Below, piece after piece: positions 34,960 to 44,897 of a DNA stretch of 64,000 bases. Origin of the DNA: Helicobacter winghamensis ATCC BAA-430 (GTDB lineage Bacteria > Campylobacterota > Campylobacteria > Campylobacterales > Helicobacteraceae); assembly GCF_028751035.1 (NCBI RefSeq), contig NZ_CP063533.1:1302001-1366000 (forward strand). Reading direction: 5' to 3'. Under the pieces are notes generated by a model. It saw only the letters and a program-made list of their open reading frames with translations. It made no database searches and was not told the DNA's origin. The position numbers were made by a program, and so were the translations under genes. How positions within the stretch are numbered: the stretch's first letter is position 1; the number at the start of each line of letters is the position of its first letter.

Positions 34960-35802
34960 TTAATCTTGGGAATTAAAATTAAAAATTTTAGCTTCTTGTG
35001 TTTTAGATTCCATATTTTCCTCTAAAATAAGTTCTGCTTTTTGACTATCAATATCTACCAACCAATAAAATCCTGCTACTTTTTGGATTGATGGCTTAAC
35101 TCTAGCAATTTGATAACCTTGCTGTTCTTCCACTGACTCTACAACACCAACAAACACGCCCGGATAAAAAATTTCATCAAAACCACTTGTATAAACACGC
35201 TCCCCAATTGCAACCTTAGGATATAAAGGAATATAATCCACTACAAAGCCTTTATTTAAATCATATTTTGCAACACCGGGAATATTTTTATCCCCTACCA
35301 TCACGCTATAACTACACTTCTCATCTCCATTTAAATAACCCAGCAAGCGACCACTTTGCATTATAGCAATTCCAGCAACTTGATTTTCACTAATTAGCCC
35401 AAAAATTGTTTTTTCTCTTTGTTTTAATGTTTTATTTTTTTCAAGCCAAACTTTTGTGTAATTATTTATCTCTACATAAGAAATCATTCTAGTAAATGCA
35501 ATTTGCATAACGCTTGGTTTCACTTCCAAGGCTTGCAAAAGTGCATTGTGTTCAATCTTTAAAGCATCGTAAGAATATTGTAGCTTTTCCTTATCTGCAA
35601 GTGCGTTTGTCAATTCTTTGATTTGCTGCACTTGATTAAAATGACGCGTGATAATATCAGCAACATTATTATTTAAATTTAGGATTCCAATTTTTATAGA
35701 ATCACTTAAATACAAAACCTTTGAGTGAAGTTCTTTGGATACCTGCATTGCGATAAAAAATGCAACCACCAAGAATAGCACCCAAAGAAAAAGTTTTTTC
35801 AA
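34960..35802 (-). CDS. mreC: Rod-shape-determining protein MreC
   Basis: A 280-residue protein with one N-terminal membrane helix (about 4-20), a periplasmic coiled coil (about 55-95) and a beta-rich C-terminal region (GERVYTSGFDEIFYPGVFVG). MreC links MreB to the cell-wall elongation enzymes. It follows mreB by 13 bp in the order mreB-mreC that is typical for the genus; mreD is not next to it. The length is typical. Confidence 0.92.
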   Translation of the reverse strand: MKKLFLWVLFLVVAFFIAMQVSKELHSKVLYLSDSIKIGILNLNNNVADIITRHFNQVQQIKELTNALADKEKLQYSYDALKIEHNALLQALEVKPSVMQIAFTRMISYVEINNYTKVWLEKNKTLKQREKTIFGLISENQVAGIAIMQSGRLLGYLNGDEKCSYSVMVGDKNIPGVAKYDLNKGFVVDYIPLYPKVAIGERVYTSGFDEIFYPGVFVGVVESVEEQQGYQIARVKPSIQKVAGFYWLVDIDSQKAELILEENMESKTQEAKIFNFNSQD

Positions 35803-35815
35803 AACAAGCCCTTAA

Positions 35816-36850
35816 TCACTCGTATGTTAGCTGCTGTAAAACATCAATTTCTTCTAATGCTTTACCTGTTCCTTTTGCCACACATAAAAGCGGTTCATCG
35901 CCTACATACACAGGCAACTTAACAATATCTGAAAGATATTTATCAAGCCCACGAATTAATGCACCACCACCTGTTAATGCAATCCCATTTTCCACAATAT
36001 CCCCTGCTAAATCTGGTGGCATTTGCTCTAACACATCTTTTAGCGCATTTGAAATTTCTTTAAGCGTTTCTTTCATTGCCTCTCTCATATCTTCACTTGT
36101 AAGTTCAATAGAATTTAAAAGCCCACTCACTTGATCACGCCCTTTAACTTGCATTATCAATGGCTCTTCAAGACTAATTGCTGAACCAATTTGAATCTTA
36201 ATCTCTTCTCCAGTTCTCTCCCCAATCAAAAGACTATATTTTCTGCGCACATAATCCACAACTGCCATATCTAGCTTATCTCCAGCTGTGCGTAAAGACT
36301 TTGAGATCACAAGCCCACCAAGAGAGATCACACCAATCTCTGTTGTTCCACCTCCAATATCCACTACTAAGCTCCCCTTAGGCTCTTTTACTGGAAGTCC
36401 TGCTCCAATTGCTGCTGCCATAGGCTCTTCAATCAAAAAAACTTCTCTAGCCCCAGCACTAATAGCTGATTCTCTAACAGCCTTGCGTTCAACCCCTGTT
36501 AGCCCATAAGGCACGCACACAATAATTCTAGGGCGCATTAAAGCCTTTCTTCTGTGTGCCTTTTCAATAAAATGGCGGATCATTTTCTCTGTCATATCAA
36601 AATCTGCAATTACTCCATCTTTCATAGGTCTAACCGCTGTAATGCTTCCGGGAGTTTTACCTACCATTTCTTTTGCTTCGTGTCCTACGGCTAAAATCTT
36701 ATTTTTTCCATAGCGGTCATTTTGCACCGCTACAACAGAAGGTTCATTAATAATTACTCCCTGCCCTTTGACTAAAACAATCGTATTTGCCGTCCCAAGA
36801 TCAATGGAAATATCATGTGAAAACCAACCAATTATTTTATCTATCAACAT
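35816..36850 (-). CDS. mreB: Rod-shape-determining actin homologue MreB
   Basis: A 344-residue actin-like ATPase that organises cell-wall synthesis under the inner membrane. Phosphate-1 motif SIDLGTANTIVLVKG, phosphate-2 VVDIGGGTTEIGVI and adenosine motif LTGGGALIRGLD are all intact. It lies 21 bp after clpX. Confidence 0.97.
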   Translation of the reverse strand: MLIDKIIGWFSHDISIDLGTANTIVLVKGQGVIINEPSVVAVQNDRYGKNKILAVGHEAKEMVGKTPGSITAVRPMKDGVIADFDMTEKMIRHFIEKAHRRKALMRPRIIVCVPYGLTGVERKAVRESAISAGAREVFLIEEPMAAAIGAGLPVKEPKGSLVVDIGGGTTEIGVISLGGLVISKSLRTAGDKLDMAVVDYVRRKYSLLIGERTGEEIKIQIGSAISLEEPLIMQVKGRDQVSGLLNSIELTSEDMREAMKETLKEISNALKDVLEQMPPDLAGDIVENGIALTGGGALIRGLDKYLSDIVKLPVYVGDEPLLCVAKGTGKALEEIDVLQQLTYE

Positions 36851-36871
36851 ATTCTCTCTCTTTTTATGGAT

Positions 36872-38122
36872 TTAAGCACTTTTTTTGCTTGTCTTTTTTT
36901 GCTTTATTAGCATAGGTTTTGCTTCTTTTAATACAGCTTCTTTTGTAATAACTACTTCATAACCACTAAGCTCTGGCAATTCATACATCACATCTAACAT
37001 AATCTCTTCCATAATCGCACGCAATCCTCTAGCCCCAGTTTTTCTAGAGATGGCAAGTCCTGCAATCTCTTGCAATGCTTCGTCTTTAAAAGTGAGCTGC
37101 GCGCCATCTAAAGAAAAGAGTTTTTTATACTGCTTTGTTAGGGCGTTTTTAGGTTTTTGCAAGATTTCTATCATTGCTTCTTTTGTGATTTCCTCCAAGG
37201 TTGCAAACATATGCAAACGCCCAATAAGCTCAGGAATAAGCCCATAACTTACTAAATCATCAGGCTCAACAAACTCTAACACATATTCTAATTCCTTCTT
37301 TTTACCCTTTTTATTGTGGAATCCCAGCGTATTGCCACCTAAGCGACGCTCAATAATATCCTTTAGCCCATCAAATGCCCCACCACAGATAAATAAAATA
37401 TCTTTTGTGTCGATTTGAATAAACTCTTGATTTGGGTGCTTTCTGCCACCTTTTGGAGGCACATTTACCACACTGCCTTCAATAATTTTTAAAAGCGCTT
37501 GCTGCACGCCTTCCCCTGAAACATCACGCGTAATTGAACGATTCTCTGAAAGTCTTGAAATCTTATCAATCTCATCAATAAATACGATTCCTTTTTGCGC
37601 CTTTTGTATATCTCCACCCGCCTCTTGCAAAAGTCTTGTTAAGATATTCTCCACATCCTCGCCCACATATCCAGCCTCTGTTAAACTTGTCGCATCACAA
37701 ATTGCAATAGGGATATTTAAAAACTTAGCTAAAGTCTGCGCCATTAGCGTTTTTCCACTTCCTGTTGGACCAATTAGCAAAATATTTGATTTTGTAATTT
37801 CTGTATCATCATCATCTATCGCAGCTCCCTGTAAAACACGCTTATAATGATTATACACTGCTACACTAAAAACCTTTTTCGCCTTTTCCTGTCCGATAAC
37901 ATATTCATCAAGCACTGCTTTTAACTCTTTTGGCGACACGATTTTTAAATCATCACTTTCTTTTGCTACTTCTTCTTCCCTATCTATTTGGGATTCCACA
38001 CCAAAAAGCAAGTTATAAGATGCAATAATACAATTTTTACAAATACAAGCATCATTACCTGAAATCAAAGGATTCTTAATAGATTCCTTACTTTTACAAA
38101 AATCACAAACTCTTTCACTCAT
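36872..38122 (-). CDS. clpX: ATP-dependent Clp protease ATP-binding subunit ClpX
   Basis: A 416-residue AAA+ unfoldase that feeds ClpP. The N-terminal zinc-binding domain shows Cys pairs CDFC and CICKNC. Walker A is GPTGSGKT, Walker B is [10 protein letters not shown], and the IGF-type ClpP loop is represented by HNKKG/LGFH sequence around residue 270. It overlaps lpxA by 8 bp. The C-terminus is Lys-rich. Length is standard. Confidence 0.96.
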   Translation of the reverse strand: MSERVCDFCKSKESIKNPLISGNDACICKNCIIASYNLLFGVESQIDREEEVAKESDDLKIVSPKELKAVLDEYVIGQEKAKKVFSVAVYNHYKRVLQGAAIDDDDTEITKSNILLIGPTGSGKTLMAQTLAKFLNIPIAICDATSLTEAGYVGEDVENILTRLLQEAGGDIQKAQKGIVFIDEIDKISRLSENRSITRDVSGEGVQQALLKIIEGSVVNVPPKGGRKHPNQEFIQIDTKDILFICGGAFDGLKDIIERRLGGNTLGFHNKKGKKKELEYVLEFVEPDDLVSYGLIPELIGRLHMFATLEEITKEAMIEILQKPKNALTKQYKKLFSLDGAQLTFKDEALQEIAGLAISRKTGARGLRAIMEEIMLDVMYELPELSGYEVVITKEAVLKEAKPMLIKQKKTSKKSA

Positions 38123-38921
38123 AATTCTTCCTTACAAAAGGTATTCCGCGTGTGGAATCCATTATAAACTGACACATTTTTACAACATTTTCATCTTGCG
38201 GATTTTCCCCTAAAATCTCTTTGGCAATCTCTTTAATTGGCGCATTTCCTAAAAATAGGCGTTTATAAGCATTATGGATTTTATCAACTTGATGGTGTTC
38301 AAAGTTTTTGCGTAATCTATGCAAATTTAGCCCACGCACTACTGCACGATTTCCTTCTGCCATACAAAAAGGTGGAATATCCTGTGAAAGCGCGCTTGCT
38401 CCTGCAATCATTGCATAATCTCCTACTTTTACAAACTGATGAATAGGCGTTAATCCTCCAATATTTATATAATTGCCAAGCACGATATGCCCACCTAGCG
38501 TTGCTCCATTTGCCAAAATACAAGAATCTCCAATAATACAATCGTGTGCAATATGCACATACGCCATTAAAAGATTTTTATTTCCAATAATTGTTTTACT
38601 TCCACCACCTTCTGTGCCGGGATTTATCATTGTAAATTCTCTAATTTTATTATAATCCCCAAAAATCAAAGAATTTGGTTCTCCATTATATTTTAAATCC
38701 TGCGGTTGAGTCCCAAGCACTGCATTTGGAAAGACTTCATTGCCCTTTCCTAAAGTTGTATTACCAAGAATTGTTACACAATTATAAAGCTTACAATCAT
38801 CACCAATTTTTACATCTTTACCAATCACACTATAATGTCCAATTTCTACATTTTCACCAATCACAGCCCCTTCTTCAATAATTGCTGTTTTGGCGATTTT
38901 CGCTGATTTTGCAATACTCAC
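38115..38921 (-). CDS. lpxA: UDP-N-acetylglucosamine O-acyltransferase
   Basis: A 268-residue left-handed beta-helix enzyme for the first step of lipid A synthesis. Hexapeptide repeats ([20 protein letters not shown] and so on) cover residues about 10-180, with the catalytic His in [11 protein letters not shown] start at GTG 38921, which has AAAAGG six bases upstream and gives the usual length; an ATG 21 bp earlier lies inside fabZ. fabZ's stop is one base away. Confidence 0.94.
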   Translation of the reverse strand: MSIAKSAKIAKTAIIEEGAVIGENVEIGHYSVIGKDVKIGDDCKLYNCVTILGNTTLGKGNEVFPNAVLGTQPQDLKYNGEPNSLIFGDYNKIREFTMINPGTEGGGSKTIIGNKNLLMAYVHIAHDCIIGDSCILANGATLGGHIVLGNYINIGGLTPIHQFVKVGDYAMIAGASALSQDIPPFCMAEGNRAVVRGLNLHRLRKNFEHHQVDKIHNAYKRLFLGNAPIKEIAKEILGENPQDENVVKMCQFIMDSTRGIPFVRKNYE

Positions 38922-38922
38922 T

Positions 38923-39387
38923 TTATGCCTTTTTCTCTGCATTATCTACAACCATCGCTTTAAGCTCTGCTTCTGCAACAAGTTTTTCATCAACATACGC
39001 ATAACCTTGAAGCACCCAAATCCCCCCTTTTTGCTTTATCACTTCAAGCTTATAAGTTAGTCTATCGCCAGGGACTACAGGATTTCTAAACTTAGCTTTA
39101 TCAATACTCATAAAATACACGATTTTATCGCCATTATTATTTGCATTCTCACCAAACATACTCACAAACGCTAGAACGCCTCCTGTTTGTGCCATTCCTT
39201 CAATGATATACACACCCGGATAAATAGGCTGGACTGGAAAATGCCCATTAAACACATCCTCATTAATTGTTACATTTTTATAGCCTTCAATACTTACATT
39301 TGGAGTAATTGCTGTGATTCTATCCACTAACAATAATGGATAACGATGGGGTAAAATCTCACGAATCTTTTGCACATCAAAAATCAT
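38923..39387 (-). CDS. fabZ: 3-hydroxyacyl-[acyl-carrier-protein] dehydratase FabZ
   Basis: A 154-residue hot-dog-fold enzyme that removes water from 3-hydroxyacyl-ACP in fatty-acid elongation. Motifs [34 protein letters not shown] (catalytic His and Glu) and the C-terminal strand set are complete. fabZ beside lpxA is a common pairing that balances phospholipid and lipid A. Confidence 0.96.
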   Translation of the reverse strand: MIFDVQKIREILPHRYPLLLVDRITAITPNVSIEGYKNVTINEDVFNGHFPVQPIYPGVYIIEGMAQTGGVLAFVSMFGENANNNGDKIVYFMSIDKAKFRNPVVPGDRLTYKLEVIKQKGGIWVLQGYAYVDEKLVAEAELKAMVVDNAEKKA

Positions 39388-39407
39388 ATTATTTTCCTTT
39401 TGTTTAT

Positions 39408-40787
39408 TTATAATCCCATTTTGCCTGGATTTAAAATATTATTGGGATCAAAAGCCTGCTTAATGGAGCGAAATAACTGCATTTCTTCTTCAGAGAAAGC
39501 CAAATGCATAAAAGGTGCTTTAGAAAGCCCAATCCCATGCTCTCCACTAAGCGTTCCACCAAGCTCTACTGTGATTTTAAAAATCTCCTCAATTGCCTTA
39601 TGCCCCTTTTCTAACTCTTGGGGATTTGATCCATCAACCATTACATTTGTATGCACATTGCCATCTCCTGTATGCCCAAAACACGGAATTACAACACCAT
39701 ATTTTTTAGACACTTCTGCAATTCTTTCTAAAAGCTCTGGAAGTTTTGAACGCGGCACAGTGATATCTTCATTTAATTTTTTGCTTCCATAAATCGTAAT
39801 GCTAGGGCTTGCATTTTTGCGCGCAAACCATAAATCCGCTACTTCTTCTTCATTGTTTGCTTTAATAAAATTAACCGCACCATTTTCACAGAATTTCTCT
39901 TCTATCTTATTAATTTGATAAGTAATTTCTTCAGGCAAATTTCCATCTACTTCTGTAATCAAAATCGCTCCAGCATCTTTTGGTAAGCCTTTATTAAACT
40001 TCTCTTCTACAGCTCTAATGCTAAGATTATCCAAAAACTCCATTGCCACAGGCGTAACTCCACTTGCCATTGTCTTATACACAGCATTCATTGCAGATTG
40101 AATACTAGGAAATACACCCATAGCACTTTGTTTAAACTTTGGCTTACTTAAAAGTTTTAGCGTAATCTCTGTAATCACACCCAGCGTGCCTTCACTCGCA
40201 ATTAAGATTCCAGCAATATTATAACCTGCCACATCTTTAATCGTTTTTTTGCCAGCACGGATAATATCCCCATTTGGCAACACTGCGCGTAACGCCATTA
40301 CAAAGTCTTTTGTGATTCCATATTTTGCCGCACGCATTCCCCCAGCATTCTCACTCACATTTCCACCAAGCGTAGAATAATGCTCGCTTGCAGGATCTGG
40401 CGGATAAAACAGCCCCACAGCTTCCACTGCTTTTTGAAGTTGCATATTGACAACTCCAGGCTGCACCCTTGCTACCATATTCTCCATATCAATTTCTAAG
40501 ATTTGGTTCATATGTTTTTCTAGTGCTAGCACAACACCACCATTTACCGCTAGCGAACCTCCAGTAAAACCACTTCCTGCACCGCGTGGAATCACGGGAA
40601 TTAAATGCGTATTACAATATTTTAAAATCTCACTCACTTCTTCTTCATTATGAGGAAATACAACACATTCTGGATATTTTCGTTCCTTTGTTGCATCATA
40701 ACAATACGCACTTAAATGCGCCTTATCACTAAAGCACTCTCCCTTACCAACAATGGCTTCAAGATCTTTAATATTTTGATTTGTCAT
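39408..40787 (-). CDS. glcD: Glycolate/D-lactate oxidase FAD subunit
   Basis: A 459-residue FAD-linked oxidase of the GlcD/D-lactate dehydrogenase family. The FAD-binding segments [20 protein letters not shown] and [18 protein letters not shown] and the C-terminal [13 protein letters not shown] and [10 protein letters not shown] motifs are present. It probably oxidises D-2-hydroxyacids and passes electrons to the quinone pool. It follows the PgbA-like gene by 9 bp, as in H. pylori, where pgbA and glcD are also neighbours. Confidence 0.92.
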   Translation of the reverse strand: MTNQNIKDLEAIVGKGECFSDKAHLSAYCYDATKERKYPECVVFPHNEEEVSEILKYCNTHLIPVIPRGAGSGFTGGSLAVNGGVVLALEKHMNQILEIDMENMVARVQPGVVNMQLQKAVEAVGLFYPPDPASEHYSTLGGNVSENAGGMRAAKYGITKDFVMALRAVLPNGDIIRAGKKTIKDVAGYNIAGILIASEGTLGVITEITLKLLSKPKFKQSAMGVFPSIQSAMNAVYKTMASGVTPVAMEFLDNLSIRAVEEKFNKGLPKDAGAILITEVDGNLPEEITYQINKIEEKFCENGAVNFIKANNEEEVADLWFARKNASPSITIYGSKKLNEDITVPRSKLPELLERIAEVSKKYGVVIPCFGHTGDGNVHTNVMVDGSNPQELEKGHKAIEEIFKITVELGGTLSGEHGIGLSKAPFMHLAFSEEEMQLFRSIKQAFDPNNILNPGKMGL

Positions 40788-40796
40788 CTTGCGCCC

Positions 40797-41633
40797 TTAA
40801 AAAATATTTTTAATTTGATTTGTAAAATACCTTGTTACGCGCCCAAAAAATGTTGCGTCTTCATCTTTAATCTCACCCTTTAAAAGTGCATCAAAATACA
40901 AATAATAATCTTGTGTTGTAACATCATTTATAAGATAAGAAAACCACGCTTGATTATCGCTTCCAATACGCGAAAAAAAAGGCAACATTCTCTCATTAAT
41001 TGGTGCGCGCCCTGTAATATAATCTTTCTTTACAGGCTTAAAAGTTTGGCAATCCAATGCTTGCCCTTCATTAAGATTGACTAAATACACAATCCCAGCA
41101 GCATATTGCGTGCAAACCCTACGAAAATCCCCTTTAACAGGTGATGTATGTCCAACATCCATTAAATATGCCGCTAACAAATCTGGATGCAACCAAGTAA
41201 CATCAGGATATACTGCTTTAATCTTTTCATAAATTTCTTGAGAAGGGGCTACCAAAAATGCGCGATCATTAAATGCACGAAAAATCACTTCATCATTTTT
41301 CTTTGGATACAAAATTGGTGCTGGAAATGCTCCTTGTTCCAAGCCCTCAAATGGTTCAAATGCGATTTTAGCGCGATTATCTTTAATCTCCACAACAGCA
41401 GCCCTAGCAACAATAGCTGAATGCTCTTTTGTAAACCAGCGCACAATCTCTCCACTTTCACCAACTTTTAAATCAAAAGCTGGAACATAAGCATAATGCC
41501 TAAAATCTTCATCTAACTCTACAATGGGAACAATAAGTTTATTTCCAAAAGGAGAAGCATAGGAAAAAACATTAAAAAGCACAAGAAACAAGGAATATTT
41601 CAAGAAGTATTGAAAGGAATTTAAAAATTTCAT
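40797..41633 (-). CDS. PgbA N-terminal-domain protein (plasminogen-binding family)
   Basis: A 278-residue exported protein with a signal peptide ending near FSYA (about residue 27). The mature part matches the N-terminal domain of H. pylori PgbA: VPAFDLKVGESGEIVRWF, FRAFNDRAFLVAPSQEIYEK, ACTQYA-like VCTQYAAGIVYLV and a late FFSRI. PgbA binds host plasminogen through its lysine-rich C-terminal part; that part is missing here (the protein ends NQIKNIF), so plasminogen binding should not be assumed. I start at ATG 41633 with AAAAGG upstream. It heads the glcD-fabZ-lpxA-clpX-mreBC string. Confidence 0.8.
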   Translation of the reverse strand: MKFLNSFQYFLKYSLFLVLFNVFSYASPFGNKLIVPIVELDEDFRHYAYVPAFDLKVGESGEIVRWFTKEHSAIVARAAVVEIKDNRAKIAFEPFEGLEQGAFPAPILYPKKNDEVIFRAFNDRAFLVAPSQEIYEKIKAVYPDVTWLHPDLLAAYLMDVGHTSPVKGDFRRVCTQYAAGIVYLVNLNEGQALDCQTFKPVKKDYITGRAPINERMLPFFSRIGSDNQAWFSYLINDVTTQDYYLYFDALLKGEIKDEDATFFGRVTRYFTNQIKNIF

Positions 41634-41782
41634 ACACAAACCTTTTAAAAGCCAATAATTGCTGTGCGATTTTAATTGATATTTGCTTAAAGTGGAGCAA
41701 TGTTTTATATAACTTTTGTATATTTTTTACAAGTTTTTAAGTTTTATACACAAATTTTTCACACAACTTAAATTCTAAAAAT

Positions 41783-41800
41783 GTGGAATTCTTTTTGCTT
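41783..41800 (+). promoter_or_regulatory. Sigma-54 promoter of the 201-residue unknown
   Basis: GTGGAATTCTTTTTGCTT with GG (41785-41786) and GC (41797-41798) ten bases apart. It lies about 36 bp before the start codon, the same layout as at flgL and flgF. Confidence 0.8.
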
Positions 41801-41835
41801 AGATGCTCTTAACTCTAAAAAGGATTCCATTCTAA

Positions 41836-42441
41836 ATGCTTATCAATCACAACTTAAACACATCAGGCTTAAATGAGATTTTTAACGAAGCCAATCGTCT
41901 TTTAGGAAGCAATACACAAACAACACAATCCAACGCAAAAATACAAAGTGCCGATAAAATCCAAGATGAAAAGCAAGATTCCGATTTTTCCACAAAAGAA
42001 CGCATAACCTATGGGCTTGTAAGCCTAGAAATTATGAGTGATGAGCAATACAAAGCATTTGAGCGCGTTACAGCAAATATGTCTCCTAATGAAAAAATCG
42101 CAGTAGCACAAATTCTAACACGCGCTGGAAATCTAAGTGCTAGCGTGGAACACATCAGGGAGCAAGAAAAAGCAATTGCCAATCAAAATGCAAAAAGTGC
42201 GCAAGGCAATACACAAGGTTTTTTGGGCGTTACACAAAATGGCTGGAAAGAAGTTGCAAAAGAATTTCAAGACAATCTTAATAATCTTAATGGAATCTAT
42301 ACAAAACACTACAAAAAAGATATTACAAGCAACTACAATGATATTTTACGCAAAAACAATGAAGCAAAAACGCAACGCATTCTGCGAGAATTTAGCCATG
42401 CAATTTTTAGTGGTAGCGCGCGGATTGATACAATAGGCTAA
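41836..42441 (+). CDS. Unknown protein under sigma-54 (probable flagellar-regulon member)
   Basis: A 201-residue soluble protein without a signal peptide. Residues 1-55 are Asn/Gln-rich and probably flexible; residues about 60-115 (KERITYGLVSLEIMSDEQYK, NMSPNEKIAVAQILTRAG) and 130-195 look helical. AAAAAGGA precedes the ATG. No domain was recognised. The sigma-54 promoter and absence of a secretion signal fit a cytoplasmic or type III-exported flagellar protein or chaperone, but this is inference. It stands alone before the tRNA genes. Confidence 0.65.
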   Translation: MLINHNLNTSGLNEIFNEANRLLGSNTQTTQSNAKIQSADKIQDEKQDSDFSTKERITYGLVSLEIMSDEQYKAFERVTANMSPNEKIAVAQILTRAGNLSASVEHIREQEKAIANQNAKSAQGNTQGFLGVTQNGWKEVAKEFQDNLNNLNGIYTKHYKKDITSNYNDILRKNNEAKTQRILREFSHAIFSGSARIDTIG

Positions 42442-42496
42442 TTTTATCATTTTTTAAAGAAAAGAATACTAAAATACGCCTTCCACTTTTTGGTAT

Positions 42497-42574
42497 GCCA
42501 AGGTAGCTCAGCTGGTTTAGAGCGCTGGTCTCATAAGCCGGAGGTCGGGGGTTCGAGTCCCCCCTTTGGTACCA
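42497..42574 (+). tRNA. tRNA-Met (CAT), probably elongator
   Basis: A cloverleaf with D-arm TAGCTCAGC, anticodon loop CTCATAA (anticodon CAT), T-arm GGTTCGAGTCC and encoded CCA. The acceptor stem GCCAAGG pairs with CTTTGGT through two G-U pairs. It lacks the three G-C anticodon-stem pairs of the initiator. A lysidine-modified tRNA-Ile with the same anticodon cannot be fully excluded. Confidence 0.85.
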
Positions 42575-42597
42575 CTTAAGATTCTTTTTATAACTTT

Positions 42598-42674
42598 GCG
42601 CTCATAGCTCAGCTGGATAGAGCAACGGCCTTCTAAGCCGTAGGTCAGAGGTTCGAATCCTCTTGGGCGTACCA
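42598..42674 (+). tRNA. tRNA-Arg (TCT)
   Basis: A cloverleaf starting GCGCTCATAGCTCAGC with anticodon loop CTTCTAA (anticodon TCT), T-arm GGTTCGAATCC and encoded CCA. It lies 23 bp after tRNA-Met and is likely co-transcribed. Confidence 0.92.
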
Positions 42675-42720
42675 CCTAAATAATTCCTATTCTATATCTC
42701 ATAACTTTTAGAATTACAAA

Positions 42721-44379
42721 TCAATGCGCCACCGCTTCGCTAATCCCAACTCCACTTTGCGCACGAAAGTCTTGTGCATTAAATCCTGCTCTATCCACTA
42801 CTGCACGCTCGCTATTATCTAGTTTTGAGATAATATAAATTAACACAAAAGTTAGTGGCATTGAAAAAAGAGCTGGGTGATCGTAAGGAAAAATTGCCTC
42901 TGCAAATCCAAAGCTTTTTACCCAAATACTAGGACTTAAAAGAACCATTGTAACAACCGTTACAAGCCCGATTAATCCTCCCCAAAACGCACCTTTTGTA
43001 GTCAGCTCTTTCCAATAGATACTTAAAAGCAAAATCGGAAAATTTACACTTGCTGCAATTGCAAAAGCAAGTCCTACGGTAAATGCAACATTTTGATTCT
43101 CAAACACAATTCCCAAAACAATCGCAAAAATTCCAATCCCAATGGTTGCCATTTTAGTAACTTTCATCTCAAGTTTTGGATCACATTGCCCATCTTTGCA
43201 AACATTTACAAACAAATCATGAGAAATCGCCCCAGCCCCAGAAATTGCAAGCCCAGCAACAACTGCTAAAATCGTAGCAAAAGCAACCGCAGAAATAAAT
43301 CCTAAGAAATAATCCCCACCAATAGCCTGTGCAAGAGTGATTGCCACCATATTTGTGATTCCATTAAAACTTCCATCAGCATTTGTAAATTGTGGATTCC
43401 CAAGCAATAATGCAATTGCTCCAAATCCAATAATAAAAGTTAAGATATAAAAATATCCAATTAATCCTGTCGCATAAAATACAGACTTTCTAGCCTCTTT
43501 TGCGTCTTTTACAGTAAAAAAGCGCATTAAAATATGTGGCAATCCAGCTGTTCCAAACATTAACGCAAGCCCTAAAGATAGCGCAGAAATCGTATCTGGT
43601 AAAAATCCTCCCGGCAGCATTATTGCCTCACCTTTAGGATGATTTTGCACTGCCTGTGAAAAATAATAACTCAAATCAAACTTTGTTAAATACAAAATCA
43701 TAATCGCCATAAAAGTAGCTCCACCAAGCAACAAAATCGCCTTGATAATTTGCACCCAAGTTGTTGCGTGCATTCCACCAAAGACAACATAACAAATCAT
43801 CAAAATCCCAACAAGCACAACAGCCACCGTGTAAGGAAGTCCAAACAAGAGTTGGATAAGTTGCCCAGCACCCACCATTTGCGCGATAAGATAAAATACA
43901 ATCACACTAAGTGCAGAAACTGCTGAAATCACACGAATAGGCTTTGCATTTAAGCGATACGCCGTAATATCCGCGAAGGTGAATTTACCAAGATTTCTAA
44001 ACTTCTCCGCAATCAAAAACAAAATAATAGGCCAGCCAGCAAGAAATCCAATAGAATAAATTAGCCCATCAAAACCATTTGTAAAAACAAGTGCTGTAAT
44101 CCCAAGAAAACTAGCCGCGCTCATAAAATCTCCAGCAATTGCTGTCCCATTTTGCATTCCTGTAATATTCCCACCTGCTGTGTAAAATCCACTTGCGCTT
44201 TGGCTTTTTTTGTTTGAATAATAAGTAATTAGCAAAGTGCCAAGCACAAAAATTAAAAACATCGTTACTGCAATAGGATTAAACGCATTTTGCGTAACAT
44301 TCTCCACATCAAAGCTAGCAGCATTTGCAAGACTTGCACCAAACAATACCCCCAAAGTTAGTTTAATACTTTTTTCCAT
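42721..44379 (-). CDS. actP: Cation/acetate symporter
   Basis: A 552-residue sodium:solute symporter with about 13 membrane segments and an N-terminal cleavable-looking leader ([20 protein letters not shown]). Family motifs [29 protein letters not shown] and [10 protein letters not shown] match ActP, which imports acetate and other short carboxylates with sodium or protons. It overlaps the DUF485 gene by 17 bp, the standard yjcH-actP pair. Confidence 0.93.
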   Translation of the reverse strand: MEKSIKLTLGVLFGASLANAASFDVENVTQNAFNPIAVTMFLIFVLGTLLITYYSNKKSQSASGFYTAGGNITGMQNGTAIAGDFMSAASFLGITALVFTNGFDGLIYSIGFLAGWPIILFLIAEKFRNLGKFTFADITAYRLNAKPIRVISAVSALSVIVFYLIAQMVGAGQLIQLLFGLPYTVAVVLVGILMICYVVFGGMHATTWVQIIKAILLLGGATFMAIMILYLTKFDLSYYFSQAVQNHPKGEAIMLPGGFLPDTISALSLGLALMFGTAGLPHILMRFFTVKDAKEARKSVFYATGLIGYFYILTFIIGFGAIALLLGNPQFTNADGSFNGITNMVAITLAQAIGGDYFLGFISAVAFATILAVVAGLAISGAGAISHDLFVNVCKDGQCDPKLEMKVTKMATIGIGIFAIVLGIVFENQNVAFTVGLAFAIAASVNFPILLLSIYWKELTTKGAFWGGLIGLVTVVTMVLLSPSIWVKSFGFAEAIFPYDHPALFSMPLTFVLIYIISKLDNSERAVVDRAGFNAQDFRAQSGVGISEAVAH

Positions 44380-44707
44380 TTTTCAATTCCTCCAATGCTC
44401 CGCTTTGCTCTAAATTTTGCAAAATCCCATCTTGTTGCCTGTCAAAATACTGGTTTGCTAAAAATGTATAAAGACCAGTAGCCGTGATACACAGGGCAAT
44501 CAAAAAGATTCCGACAATAATTCCAAGTGTAATTGAGCTAGGACCTAGACGATACCCTAAAATATCTGGAAAAAGCCCTATACTAATAACAAAAGCGTAA
44601 TAACAAACTAGAACAATGGCAGATAACCACAACGCTACTTTGTTTCTAAAGGAAACAAATTTTTTAAATTCCTGGATAGATTGTTGATAATCCACATTTT
44701 TTCTCAT
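44363..44707 (-). CDS. DUF485 membrane protein (YjcH-like)
   Basis: A 114-residue inner-membrane protein with two hydrophobic helices (about 25-47 and 60-88) and the family start [19 protein letters not shown]485 proteins nearly always precede actP; they are thought to assist the symporter. The ATG has AAGGAG upstream. Confidence 0.88.
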   Translation of the reverse strand: MRKNVDYQQSIQEFKKFVSFRNKVALWLSAIVLVCYYAFVISIGLFPDILGYRLGPSSITLGIIVGIFLIALCITATGLYTFLANQYFDRQQDGILQNLEQSGALEELKNGKKY

Positions 44708-44744
44708 TTATTACTCCTTACAAATTGTAATTTAGCCATTAAAA

Positions 44745-44855
44745 TGTTACAAAAATTCCAATAATAAGTATAGAGTAAAAAATAAATATTTCAATAAATA
44801 CAATATAAATGTATATTTTAGTAACATTTATATATTAAATTACATTTTGTAACAT
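44745..44855. promoter_or_regulatory. Repeated GTAACA boxes and palindrome upstream of yjcH-actP
   Basis: The gap 44708-44897 before the yjcH-actP pair has three copies of GTAACA: inverted at 44745-44750, direct at 44821-44826 and 44849-44854, two of them extended to TTGTAACA. A 10-bp inverted repeat ATATAAATGT (44803-44812) and ACATTTATAT (44824-44833) lies between. They look like operator sites for a carbon-source or global regulator. Confidence 0.4.
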
Positions 44856-44897
44856 ATTAGTAAATAAAAATTTGGAATAGTATTTTTGGATTCTATC

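Noticed and set aside
42481-42674. tRNA genes as an integration site for the accessory genes
   Set aside because: No integrase, no repeat of the tRNA 3' end and no mobile gene lies beside them.
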